DNA of 64,000 bases, taken from positions 1-64,000 of the forward strand of contig NZ_JAINVU010000008.1 in assembly GCF_019880555.1 (NCBI RefSeq), read 5' to 3'. The translations under genes and the position numbers were made by a program. Shown piece after piece: positions 19,848-27,399 of the stretch (its first letter is position 1; each line of letters starts with the position of its first letter). This DNA comes from Hephaestia mangrovi. Its GTDB lineage: Bacteria > Pseudomonadota > Alphaproteobacteria > Sphingomonadales > Sphingomonadaceae. The notes under the pieces were generated by a model, which was not told the DNA's origin, did no database searches, and was given only the letters and a program-made list of their open reading frames with translations.

Positions 19848-20480
19848 ATGGCTGCCGATCTGGTGTTCTACACCAACCCGATGTCGCGGGGGCGGATCAT
19901 CCGCTGGATGCTCGAGGAAGTGGGGTGCGATTACGACACCGAACTGCTCGATTACGCCTCGACGATGAAGGGCGATCCGTATCTGGCGATCAACCCGATG
20001 GGCAAGGTGCCGGCGATCGTCCACAAGGGGCGCGTCATCACCGAATGCGCGGCGATCTGCGCCTATCTCGGCGATGCGTTTCCAGCGGCAGGTCTTGCGC
20101 CTGCGCTCGATGATCGTGCCGATTATTACCGCTGGCTGTTCTTCGCTGCCGGCCCGGTCGAGCAGGCGGTGACCAACAAGGCCGCCGGATTTGAGCCGCC
20201 CGCCGAACGTGGCCGGATGTTCGGATACGGCAATTTCGACCTGACCGTCGATGTGCTCGAACGCGCGGTGAAGGCCAATCCCTATATCGCCGGCGATCGT
20301 TTCACCGCCGCCGATGTCTATGTCGGCTCGCAGGTGGCGTGGGGGCTGCAATTCGGCACGCTGCCGACGCGAGACGCATTTGTGGCTTATGCCGAAAAGC
20401 TCACCTCGCGGGACGCGGCGAAGCGCGCGGCAGCGAAGGACGATGCACTGATGCCCGCGCCCGAGCCGACCGCGGCCTGA
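19848..20480 (+). CDS. Glutathione S-transferase family protein
   Basis: A 210-residue GST. The N-terminal thioredoxin-like domain has FYTNPMSRGRIIRWMLEE, with Ser/Arg in the position of the activating residue, followed by NPMGKVPAIV and TECAAICAYL (the gamma-glutamyl contact). The C-terminal helical domain contains AGDRFTAADVYVGSQV. Bacterial relatives conjugate or isomerise aromatic and epoxide compounds, or act in stress defence. The ATG at 19848 follows GAGGAG. It lies 77 bp after the crotonase gene and may belong to the same unit. Confidence 0.92.
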   Translation: MAADLVFYTNPMSRGRIIRWMLEEVGCDYDTELLDYASTMKGDPYLAINPMGKVPAIVHKGRVITECAAICAYLGDAFPAAGLAPALDDRADYYRWLFFAAGPVEQAVTNKAAGFEPPAERGRMFGYGNFDLTVDVLERAVKANPYIAGDRFTAADVYVGSQVAWGLQFGTLPTRDAFVAYAEKLTSRDAAKRAAAKDDALMPAPEPTAA

Positions 20481-20484
20481 GCGA

Positions 20485-20691
20485 TCAGCCGCGCCGACGA
20501 GCGGCGCGGCGGTGCGGCAAGTCGGCCATGATCCGATCGCGTTCGGTGTCGGTCAATCGCGTCCACGCCGTGATTTCGTCGATCGTGCGCGCGCAGCCGT
20601 GGCAGCGCCGCGTCGCCGCATCGATCCGGCAGACATTGACGCATGGCGTCGCGATCGCGCGCGGCGGGACGATTTCGAGGAAGTCGTCCAT
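20485..20691 (-). CDS. DUF1289 small cysteine protein
   Basis: A 68-residue protein with the DUF1289 pattern: TPCVNVCRIDAATRRCHGCARTID, giving four cysteines (C-x3-C, then C-x2-C) that probably bind a metal or Fe-S centre, then ITAWTRLTDTERDRIM. Function is unknown; such genes are widespread in proteobacteria. It sits 9 bp downstream of rhlE in the same direction and is convergent with the GST gene. Confidence 0.85.
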   Translation of the reverse strand: MDDFLEIVPPRAIATPCVNVCRIDAATRRCHGCARTIDEITAWTRLTDTERDRIMADLPHRRAARRRG

Positions 20692-20700
20692 GGTGTGCCG

Positions 20701-22035
20701 TTACAGATCGATACGGGCGTCTAGGAAGCCGGGGATCGGGCCGTTCCAGCCGCCGGCATCTTCGTCGGCGGCGGGCGCTGGCGTGGCGCGTGGTGCCGGC
20801 GAGCGCCGCGGTTTCTCCGCCGAGCGGACGGTCGACTTCGGCTGCTCGCCGCCACGGCGACGACCTCGCGCGCGTTGTGGTTTTTCTTCGTCGCCCTCGG
20901 GTTCCGGCGCGGCATCGGCGGGTTTGGCCTCGAGCCGGGCGATCTTCTGGCCGGTCAATTTCTCGATGTTCGCAATGTTCTCGCCATCTTCGGCCGTGAC
21001 GAAGGTGTAGGCGGTGCCGGTGGCGCCGGCGCGACCTGTGCGGCCGATGCGGTGGACGTAATCATCGGGGTGCCATGGCGCGTCGAAGTTGACGACATGG
21101 CTGACGCCCTTGATGTCGAGCCCGCGCGCGGCGACGTCCGAGGCGACCAGGATGTTGACCTCGCCTGCCTTGAACAGCTCGAGCTCGGCGAGGCGTTGCG
21201 GCTGCTCCATGTCGCCGTGAATCTCGCACGAGCGGAAGCCCGAGCGCCTGAGACTCTTGTTGAGCTCGCGCACCGTCGTCTTGCGATTGCAGAAGATGAT
21301 CGCGGTGCGCACTTCGGGCTGACGCAGCAAATCGCGCAGCGTGCCGCGCTTGTCCGACGACGACACCGGAACCAGCCATTGCTCGATATTGGCGTTGGTG
21401 GTCGCGGCGCGCGCGACCTCGATCGTCTTGGGATTGTCGAGGAACTTGTCGGCGAGCTTCTTGATCGGCGGCGGCATCGTCGCCGAGAACAGCAATGTCT
21501 GGCGCTGGCGCGGCAGCTTGGTGCAGATCTGTTCGATATCGGGGATGAACCCCATGTCGAGCATGCGATCCGCCTCGTCGATGACGAGCAGCGAGCAGCC
21601 GGTGAGCAGGATGTTGCCGCGCTCGAACAGGTCCATCAGCCGGCCGGGCGTCGCGATCAGCACGTCGACGCCCTTTTCCAGCGCCTTGATCTGATCGCCC
21701 ATCGAGACGCCGCCGATCAGCAGCGCCATCGAGAGCTTGTGATACTTGCCGTATTTCTCGAAATTCTCGGCGACCTGGGCAGCGAGCTCGCGGGTCGGCT
21801 CGAGGATCAGGCTGCGCGGCATCCGTGCGCGGCTGCGGCCATGAGCGAGGATGTCGATCATCGGCAGCACGAACGATGCGGTCTTGCCGGTGCCGGTCTG
21901 GGCGATGCCAATGATGTCCTTCATCATCAGCACCGGCGGAATCGCGTTCGCCTGGATCGGTGTCGGCTCGTCATAGCCGGCGTCGCCAACAGCGCGGAGA
22001 AGTTCTTCAGAAAGGCCGAGATCGGCAAAGTTCAT
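20701..22035 (-). CDS. rhlE: DEAD-box RNA helicase, RhlE type
   Basis: A 444-residue helicase. Motifs are in order: Q-motif PTPIQANAIP, Walker A AQTGTGKT, PTRELAAQ, DEAD within VIDEADRMLDMGF, SAT in LLFSATMPP, and HRIGRTGRAG. A basic, low-complexity tail (rich in Arg, Pro, Ala) follows the core and probably adds RNA affinity. It unwinds RNA in ribosome assembly and mRNA turnover. The start chosen, MNFADLGLSEELL, is that of RhlE homologues; the frame extends 26 codons further upstream without support. Confidence 0.93.
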   Translation of the reverse strand: MNFADLGLSEELLRAVGDAGYDEPTPIQANAIPPVLMMKDIIGIAQTGTGKTASFVLPMIDILAHGRSRARMPRSLILEPTRELAAQVAENFEKYGKYHKLSMALLIGGVSMGDQIKALEKGVDVLIATPGRLMDLFERGNILLTGCSLLVIDEADRMLDMGFIPDIEQICTKLPRQRQTLLFSATMPPPIKKLADKFLDNPKTIEVARAATTNANIEQWLVPVSSSDKRGTLRDLLRQPEVRTAIIFCNRKTTVRELNKSLRRSGFRSCEIHGDMEQPQRLAELELFKAGEVNILVASDVAARGLDIKGVSHVVNFDAPWHPDDYVHRIGRTGRAGATGTAYTFVTAEDGENIANIEKLTGQKIARLEAKPADAAPEPEGDEEKPQRARGRRRGGEQPKSTVRSAEKPRRSPAPRATPAPAADEDAGGWNGPIPGFLDARIDL

Positions 22036-22149
22036 AGCGGTTCCGGAAAAGATCGGACGCAGCCAAAGGTAACGGCCACGAACAGCGCGTCTGCGCTTGC
22101 GGATTTGGCGCACAATGTCAAGATTTGCGCGCTCCGACCTTGCTCGAGA

Positions 22150-22602
22150 TCAATCCCCGGGCACCAGCCGGCGGAACTTGGCGATCCCGCATTCGTCGCC
22201 CGATCGCGTGCGGATCGAGTCGCGCTTGGCGCATACTCGTCCATCGTGCCCGGCCGTCACGTAAAATCCCGTATAATAATCGAGCGTCCGGCATTTCTTG
22301 TCGAGGCGGATACGCAATCGCTCGCCGCCGCGCATCATCACGTCGACGCGATCATTGGTGGGGATCGTCGCCGCGATGAGATCGTCGCTGGCCACGCATT
22401 GCGGGCCGCTTTCCTCGTGAAACTCCACCGGCGGCAGCGGCGGCTCGGGCGGTGTCATCGGTTCCGGCGCAGGCATTCGTGGAATGCGGATCACGATGTG
22501 CTGGTGAAACAGCATCTGCCCTTCGAATCCCGGGCCGACCGCCGGCGCGGGGGCAGCGGCAAGCAACAACAGCATTGCAGCGGGAACGGCGGGACTGGTC
22601 AT
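22150..22602 (-). CDS. Hypothetical secreted protein with paired cysteines
   Basis: I do not recognise this protein. From the ATG at 22602 it is 150 residues, starting with an Ala/Leu-rich signal-like helix (PAAMLLLLAAAPAPA), then a Pro/Glu-rich stretch with PEPMTPPEPPLPP, then a compact domain with three to four Cys (GPQCVASDD, KKCRTLD, RVCAKRD, DECGIAK) that could form disulfides in the periplasm. In-frame ATGs at 22620 and 22629 are equally possible, as none has a clear ribosome site. It is divergent from the FAD oxidoreductase. Similar short proteins occur in sphingomonads. Confidence 0.6.
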   Translation of the reverse strand: MTSPAVPAAMLLLLAAAPAPAVGPGFEGQMLFHQHIVIRIPRMPAPEPMTPPEPPLPPVEFHEESGPQCVASDDLIAATIPTNDRVDVMMRGGERLRIRLDKKCRTLDYYTGFYVTAGHDGRVCAKRDSIRTRSGDECGIAKFRRLVPGD

Positions 22603-22684
22603 GATCAGGGGAACGAGCATAATCAGCATGATTGAACAATCGCTGAATTTGAGCAGCCGGCCGTGGAGTGCTAGCGCCGCGCGC

Positions 22685-24133
22685 ATGACGCCTGCGCAAA
22701 ACGCCCTGATCGATGCCCTGTCCGGCCAGCTCGACGCCAAGTCGATCGTCACCGATCCGGCCGAGATCGCGCCTTGGGAAACCGACTGGCGCGGCCGCTA
22801 TCATGGCCACGCCCCGGCCCTGATCGCGCCGTCTTCACGTGACGAGGTGTCGGCGGTGGTGCGGCTGGCAACCCGGTTCGGCGTGCCGCTGGTGCCGCAA
22901 GGCGGCAATACGTCGATGGTCGGCGGGGCGACGCCGCCCGGCAACGGCAGCGCACTCATCCTGTCGACGCGGCGGATGAACCGGATCCGGTCGCTGTCCG
23001 CCGACGCCAATCTGGCGATCGCCGAGGCCGGCGTGATCCTCGCCGATCTCCACGCCGCGGCCGAGGAGATCGGCCGGCGCTTCCCGCTGACGCTCGGCGC
23101 GCGCGGCTCGGCGACGATCGGCGGGCTGGTTTCGACCAACGCCGGTGGCACGCAGGTATTGCGCTGGGGCACGATGCGCGCGCTGGTCGCCGGCGTCGAG
23201 GCGGTGTTGCCGGACGGATCGATCCACGACGGGCTTTCGGCGCTGAAGAAAGACAATCGCGGCTATGATCTCAACCAGCTATTGATCGGCGCGGAAGGAA
23301 CATTGGGGGTGGTGACGGCAGCGGCGCTTCGGCTGGCGCCGGCGATCGCGGCGCGGGGCGTGGCCTGGGCAGGGCTGCAAAATCCCGCGGATGCGCTGGC
23401 ATTGCTGCGCCGGATGGAGGCCGCCACCTCGGCGATCGAGAGCTTCGAGATCATTCCCGGCGATTCGCTGGAGCTGGTCGTCGAGCATATTCCAGGCACG
23501 CGCAAACCGCTCGCCGGCACGCATCCCTGGCATGTGCTGATCGAGGCGGTGTCGAGCGATCCCGCTGCCGAATCCCCGGCGGCGTTGCTCGAACGATTGC
23601 TCGCGCCCGCGCTCGAATCGGGGCTGGTCGCCGATGCCGTGATCGCCGCCAGCGAGGCCCAGGCCGACGCCTTCTGGCGCATCCGCGATTCGCTGTCGGA
23701 GGCCGAGCGGGCGTCGGGCCCGGCGGTGCAGCACGATATATCGGTGCCGGTCGATGTCATGCCGCGCTTCATGATCGAAGCGGCGCGCGCCGCCGAGCAG
23801 CGCTTTGCCGGCACGCATGCGACGGCGTTCGGTCATCTCGGCGACGGCAACGTGCATTTCCACGTCCGCGCGCCGGCCGGCACCGATCGCGATCGGTGGT
23901 ATGCCGAAGAGGCGCCGGGAATCACGCGGTTCGTCAACGATCTGGTCGTCGCGGCCGGCGGCTCGATCTCCGCCGAGCACGGTATCGGCCAGATGAAGAT
24001 CGGCGAACTGGCGCGGCTCGCGCCGCCGGGGCGGATCGAGGCGATCCGCGCCATTCGCCGTGCGCTCGATCCCGCCGGCATCATGAATCCGGGCAAGCTC
24101 GTCACGCTTGCGCCGGGCAACGAGGCCCCCTAG
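22685..24133 (+). CDS. FAD-linked 2-hydroxyacid dehydrogenase (GlcD/D2HGDH-like)
   Basis: About 482 residues: PCMH-type FAD domain (APSSRDEVSAVVRLA, PQGGNTSMVGGATP, then GGLVSTNAGGTQVLRWG) and FAD-oxidase C-terminal domain with the metal-binding FGHLGDGNVHFHV and the active-site AEHGIGQMK. The family oxidises D-2-hydroxyacids such as D-lactate, glycolate or D-2-hydroxyglutarate; the closest appearance is the D-2-hydroxyglutarate dehydrogenase-like group. The ATG at 22685 fits homologues; earlier ATGs in frame would add a low-quality leader. Short gap to sapC. Confidence 0.9.
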   Translation: MTPAQNALIDALSGQLDAKSIVTDPAEIAPWETDWRGRYHGHAPALIAPSSRDEVSAVVRLATRFGVPLVPQGGNTSMVGGATPPGNGSALILSTRRMNRIRSLSADANLAIAEAGVILADLHAAAEEIGRRFPLTLGARGSATIGGLVSTNAGGTQVLRWGTMRALVAGVEAVLPDGSIHDGLSALKKDNRGYDLNQLLIGAEGTLGVVTAAALRLAPAIAARGVAWAGLQNPADALALLRRMEAATSAIESFEIIPGDSLELVVEHIPGTRKPLAGTHPWHVLIEAVSSDPAAESPAALLERLLAPALESGLVADAVIAASEAQADAFWRIRDSLSEAERASGPAVQHDISVPVDVMPRFMIEAARAAEQRFAGTHATAFGHLGDGNVHFHVRAPAGTDRDRWYAEEAPGITRFVNDLVVAAGGSISAEHGIGQMKIGELARLAPPGRIEAIRAIRRALDPAGIMNPGKLVTLAPGNEAP

Positions 24134-24218
24134 ACCGCTCCCCCGTCATCGCTGCGCGAGCGGCAATCCAGACCCGGCCGGGCGGCCGACCGAATCGTTA
24201 CGTTTCACGGAGACCAAC

Positions 24219-24995
24219 ATGGCCAGCGCGCCGCAAAATCAACTTCCGCTGTTCTACAATGCCCTCGAACCGCTTTCGAGCCAGACCCACGCCAAGTACA
24301 AGGTGCGGGCGACGGACAATGCGCCGTTTCTGGTTGGCGCCCATGCGATCCCGGTGACGGTCGACGAATTCCCGCTGCTGCAGCGCCACATGCCGATCGT
24401 CTTCACCGTCGGCGAGGAAGCGATTCCGATCGCGCTGATGGGCCTGAACGAAGGCGTCAACGTGTTCGTCGGCGACGACGGCAAGCTGACCGAGCAGGTC
24501 TATGTGCCCGCTTATGTCCGGCGCTATCCGTTCATGTTGGCGCGGCTGCGCCCCGATAGCGAAGAGATGTCGCTATGCTTCGATCCGACCTCGGATCGCG
24601 TCGGCGAGTTCGATGACGGCGAGGCGCTGTTTGCCGATGGCGAGCCGACCGAGGTGACCAAGAACATCCTGGCGTTCAACGAATCGTTCGAGCAGGCGGG
24701 TGCCCGCACCGCGGCCTTCATGAAGGAACTCGGCGAGCTCGGCCTGCTGATGGACGGCGAAATGTCGATTCAGCCCGAAGGCGCCGAGCGGCCCTTCGTC
24801 TATCGCGGCTTCCAGATGATCGACGAAAAGAAGCTCACCGACATCCGGGGCGATCAACTGCGCAAGATGAACCAGTCCGGCATGCTGCCGCTGCTCTATG
24901 CCCATCTTTTCTCGCTGAGCCTGATGCGCGACATCTTCGGGCGCCAGGCCCAACAGGGCAAGATGCCGCAACCCGAACCGCAACTGACTATCTGA
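24219..24995 (+). CDS. SapC-family protein
   Basis: A 258-residue soluble protein of the SapC family, common in alphaproteobacteria and named after a Campylobacter S-layer-associated gene. Recognisable parts are the N-terminal YNALEPLSSQTHAKYKV, YVPAYVRRYPFML and a C-terminal LLYAHLFSLSLM. There is no signal peptide. Its role is not established. The start follows ACGGAGA. The stop codon lies inside a 15-bp tandem repeat that runs into the leader of the cytochrome b561 gene 37 bp further, suggesting cotranscription. Confidence 0.85.
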   Translation: MASAPQNQLPLFYNALEPLSSQTHAKYKVRATDNAPFLVGAHAIPVTVDEFPLLQRHMPIVFTVGEEAIPIALMGLNEGVNVFVGDDGKLTEQVYVPAYVRRYPFMLARLRPDSEEMSLCFDPTSDRVGEFDDGEALFADGEPTEVTKNILAFNESFEQAGARTAAFMKELGELGLLMDGEMSIQPEGAERPFVYRGFQMIDEKKLTDIRGDQLRKMNQSGMLPLLYAHLFSLSLMRDIFGRQAQQGKMPQPEPQLTI

Positions 24996-25017
24996 CCTGA
25001 CACTGTCTGACCTGACA
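24991..25017 (+). repeat. Two-copy 15-bp-period tandem repeat
   Basis: TCTGACCTGACA occurs at 24991-25002 and 25006-25017. The first copy contains the SapC stop codon; the second runs into the ribosome site of the cytochrome b561 gene. It looks like a short slippage or duplication event. Confidence 0.75.
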
Positions 25018-25032
25018 AGGAGATCGTTGAAG

Positions 25033-25587
25033 ATGGCCACCACCGCGACGTCCGCCGATCGCTATTCGGCGGGAGCGATCTGGTTTCACTGGATCATGGC
25101 TGCGCTGATCATCTTCAACATCATCGTCGGGATCTTTCACGAAGGCGTGCCGGCGCTGCGCGCGCTGATGCCGGCACACAAGGCCGTCGGCATCGCCGTG
25201 CTGGTGCTGACGGTGGCGCGAATCGCGTGGCGGCTGGCGCATCGGACGCCGCCGCTGCCCGATCATCTTGCCGCCTGGGAGCGCGCCATGGCGATCACGG
25301 TGCGGCGGACCTTCTATGCGCTGATGCTGCTGATGCCGCTATCCGGCTGGATCATGGTGTCGGCGAGCACGCATCCGCGGCCGCTTTCGTGGTTCGGCCT
25401 GTTCGATGTCCCGCTGCTGCCGGTCGCCCATGCCGCCGGATCGCCGGCAGGGCTCACCCACAGCGTGCTCGGCTATCTGTTCGCGGCGCTGGCCGTGCTG
25501 CACATCCTGGGCGCGCTGCGGCATCAATTCGTGCTGCACGATACGGTGCTCGGCCGCATGATCCCGGGCCTGCTGCCCCGTCGCTGA
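25033..25587 (+). CDS. Cytochrome b561-type membrane protein
   Basis: A 184-residue protein with four hydrophobic helices. Histidines suited to bind two haems lie in AIWFHWIMAAL, PAHKAVGIAVL and the last helix (HILGALRHQFVLHD). It is the bacterial b561 (CybB-like) type that passes electrons from the quinone pool; the acceptor is unknown. The ATG at 25033 has AAGGAGA 9 bases before it; an in-frame TTG two codons upstream is too close to the site. An sRNA promoter begins about 65 bp after the stop. Confidence 0.9.
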   Translation: MATTATSADRYSAGAIWFHWIMAALIIFNIIVGIFHEGVPALRALMPAHKAVGIAVLVLTVARIAWRLAHRTPPLPDHLAAWERAMAITVRRTFYALMLLMPLSGWIMVSASTHPRPLSWFGLFDVPLLPVAHAAGSPAGLTHSVLGYLFAALAVLHILGALRHQFVLHDTVLGRMIPGLLPRR

Positions 25588-25651
25588 ACCGCGGTTCATC
25601 CTGCATTTATTCTATTGCGACGAACGGAGTTTCGTTGCCCGCCGGGATGGC

Positions 25652-25680
25652 TTGAAGCGTCAGAACCACCGCCCTATATT
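25652..25680 (+). promoter_or_regulatory. Promoter of the small RNA
   Basis: TTGAAG (25652-25657) and TATATT (25675-25680) are exactly 17 bp apart, giving a predicted start near 25687. An overlapping AGAAC-N16-CCTT (25662-25686) differs by one base in each half from the EcfG general-stress consensus GGAAC-N16-CGTT, so a second sigma factor could also act here. Both readings are inference. Confidence 0.7.
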
Positions 25681-25686
25681 CGCCTT

Positions 25687-25794
25687 GTACGGTGTTCGTG
25701 TCCCCCCTTTCGCGGACCCGTATGGCGCGCCTTCGGGCGTGTCTCCTCCCTGAACCTCGGCCACCTCGTGCCATAAGCACGAGGTGGTTTTTTT
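25687..25794 (+). ncRNA. Structured small RNA with C-rich loop (GsrN-like candidate)
   Basis: No reading frame, but a complete transcription unit of about 108 nt. Stem 1 pairs 25686-25692 with 25718-25724 and 25694-25700 with 25711-25717, exposing a 10-nt loop of U, six C and three U (25701-25710). Stem 2 is 8 bp (25724-25731 with 25736-25743) capped by UUCG. A single-stranded CUCCUCCC (25743-25750) resembles an anti-Shine-Dalgarno. An 11-bp terminator stem with seven T's closes the unit. The C-rich loop and the neighbours (N-formylglutamate amidohydrolase, CpdR) recall GsrN of Caulobacter; that link is from memory and unproven. Confidence 0.75.
25761..25794 (+). terminator. Intrinsic terminator of the small RNA
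   Basis: CCACCTCGTGC (25761-25771) pairs perfectly with GCACGAGGTGG (25777-25787) around a 5-nt loop and is followed by seven T's. It lies 15 bp before the stop codon of the convergent amidohydrolase gene, and could also limit readthrough from that side only weakly. Confidence 0.92.
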
Positions 25795-25809
25795 ATGTCG
25801 AAAGCCGCT

Positions 25810-26661
25810 CTATTCCGCCGCGATCGGCAGGCCACCGAGTGCGCATGCCTCATCGGCGAGCGCGTCGAGCATGGCGCGCAGCGTGCCGGCCGTGCGGCCG
25901 AGACCGGCGCCCGGCGCGGTCATCGTCGCATCGAGATAGAGGTGGCGGCCCCATTCGATCTGAATGGCATGCACGCCGCGGGCGGGCTCGGCATGACGTT
26001 CGAGGATATGGCCGCCTGAATAGGGGGTGTTGAGCGCATGGCGCAGCCCGGCTGCCTCGGCCACCGCCTCGAGGCGGTGGACGAAGCGCGTCGCCGCCGT
26101 GCGGCCGAAGCGATCGCCAAACACGATATCGGCGTGGCCCGGTGGCGGCATCGAATGCAGGTCGACGAGGATCGCGATGCCGAAGCGGGCGCGGGCGGCC
26201 GTTAGCGCCGCGGAAAGCGCCTGATGATAGGGGCGATGATCGGCGCGAATACGGGCGACGACCTCTTCGTTGCTCAGCCGCCGCCGCAACATGTCGCCGG
26301 CTCGGCCTGCGCGACGCGGGATCAGCCCGAGGCCGCTCCTCAGCTTGGCGGAATCGATCGGCCGCGTGGCGGGAGAGACGCCCTCGTCGATTTTCGGATC
26401 GCGATCGCTTTCGGCGCGGTTGAGATCGATCCAGGCGCGGGCCGGGCGCTGGACGAGCATCGTTTCGGTTGCGCGTGCGGCATGCGCGAGATCGTCGACA
26501 TGGCGGTCCTCCAGCACGATCAGCGCCTCGATCGGCACGCGCAGGGCGGCACGCAGGGCGAGCGGATAGTCGCGGCCGGCATGCGGCACCGATAGGATCA
26601 GCGGGCTGGCCGGCAGCTCGAGCGAGCCAAGCAGGTCGAACGAGAGCGCGGCGGGCGTCAT
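25810..26661 (-). CDS. N-formylglutamate amidohydrolase family protein
   Basis: A 283-residue protein of the N-formylglutamate amidohydrolase (HutG-type) family: LILSVPHAGRDYP, VLEDRHVDDLA, WIDLNRAESDRDP, then ILVDLHSMPPPG and PYSGGHI, a set of His and Asp residues suited to bind zinc. The classical reaction hydrolyses N-formyl-glutamate in histidine breakdown, but no other hut gene is here, so another N-acyl amino acid could be the substrate. The ATG at 26661 matches the family; the frame extends 12 codons upstream. It is divergent from cpdR. Confidence 0.88.
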   Translation of the reverse strand: MTPAALSFDLLGSLELPASPLILSVPHAGRDYPLALRAALRVPIEALIVLEDRHVDDLAHAARATETMLVQRPARAWIDLNRAESDRDPKIDEGVSPATRPIDSAKLRSGLGLIPRRAGRAGDMLRRRLSNEEVVARIRADHRPYHQALSAALTAARARFGIAILVDLHSMPPPGHADIVFGDRFGRTAATRFVHRLEAVAEAAGLRHALNTPYSGGHILERHAEPARGVHAIQIEWGRHLYLDATMTAPGAGLGRTAGTLRAMLDALADEACALGGLPIAAE

Positions 26662-26779
26662 GCGCCTGATCCTAGGCGCGGCGTGCCCGTCCCGCAATCG
26701 GCCGCATCGGGTGGGCGAAACGCTGGAAAATGTTAAGGCGCGCGCGCATAAGGGAGCTCGCTATGGGGGTGATGTGTCG

Positions 26780-27157
26780 ATGATCCGAATCCTGCTCGCA
26801 GAAGACGATCAGGTGATGCGCGAATATCTGGCGCGCGCCCTGGAACGGTCGGGCTATGCGGTCGCGGCGGTCGATCGCGGCACGGCGGCGATTCCGCTGC
26901 TCGAATCCGCGCATTTCGATCTGTTGCTGACCGATATCGTCATGCCCGAGATGGACGGCATCGAGCTGGCGCAGCGTGCCGCCGAAATGGTGCCGGATTT
27001 GCGCGTGATGTTCATTACCGGCTTCGCGGCGGTGACGCTGAAGGCCGGCAAGACGATGCCGCAGGCGCGCGTTCTGTCGAAGCCGTTCCATCTGCGCGAC
27101 CTCGTGCTCGAGGTCGACCGCATGTTCGGGGTGGAGAGCCTTTCGGGCGGGAATTGA
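26780..27157 (+). CDS. cpdR: Single-domain response regulator, CpdR-like
   Basis: A 125-residue lone receiver domain. The acidic pair is at Asp9-Asp10, the phospho-acceptor is Asp52 in LLTDIVMPEMDG, Thr80 is in FITGF and Lys101 in VLSKPF. No output domain follows. In Caulobacter, unphosphorylated CpdR brings substrates and ClpXP protease to the cell pole; phosphorylation by the CckA-ChpT relay blocks this. The match in size and in the sequence after Asp52 supports the same role. The chosen ATG begins MIRILLAEDD; an upstream extension lacks family similarity. tRNA-Val lies 60 bp downstream. Confidence 0.88.
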   Translation: MIRILLAEDDQVMREYLARALERSGYAVAAVDRGTAAIPLLESAHFDLLLTDIVMPEMDGIELAQRAAEMVPDLRVMFITGFAAVTLKAGKTMPQARVLSKPFHLRDLVLEVDRMFGVESLSGGN

Positions 27158-27216
27158 ATGCGCCGGCCAAAGCCGCTTGCCAGCACGCCGCGCGCTCGCT
27201 AAAGCGCCCCCCTCAC

Positions 27217-27291
27217 GGGCGTGTAGCTCAGTGGTAGAGCACTGTGTTGACATCGCAGGGGTCGCAAGTTCAATCCTTGCCACGCCCACCA
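27217..27291 (+). tRNA. tRNA-Val (anticodon GAC)
   Basis: A 75-nt cloverleaf including encoded CCA. The acceptor arms GGGCGTG and CACGCCC pair fully; D-stem GCTC/GAGC; anticodon stem CTGTG/CGCAG around TTGACAT with GAC at 27249-27251; T-stem GCAAG/CTTGC with TTCAATC loop. It reads GUC/GUU valine codons. A terminator hairpin follows immediately. Confidence 0.97.
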
Positions 27292-27293
27292 TC

Positions 27294-27330
27294 AAAAGCC
27301 CGCTATCTCAAAGAGGTGGCGGGCTTTTAA
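27294..27330 (+). terminator. Intrinsic terminator after tRNA-Val
   Basis: AAAAGCCCGC (27294-27303) pairs with GCGGGCTTTT (27319-27328), beginning three bases after the tRNA CCA. The A-rich 5' arm makes it usable in both directions, so it may also stop transcription coming from the leftward M16 peptidase gene. Confidence 0.9.
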
Positions 27331-27399
27331 TTTGGAAATTGGCCATTCCACCCCCCACGCCGGCTGTCCGGAGCAATTGCGACTTCCGCCCTACGTTAG

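Noticed and set aside
25687..25794. Structured RNA considered as SRP RNA, tmRNA piece or 6S RNA
   Set aside because: It lacks the SRP tetraloop domain, any tRNA-like end or tag frame, and the long open bubble of 6S; the fold is a three-stem sRNA.
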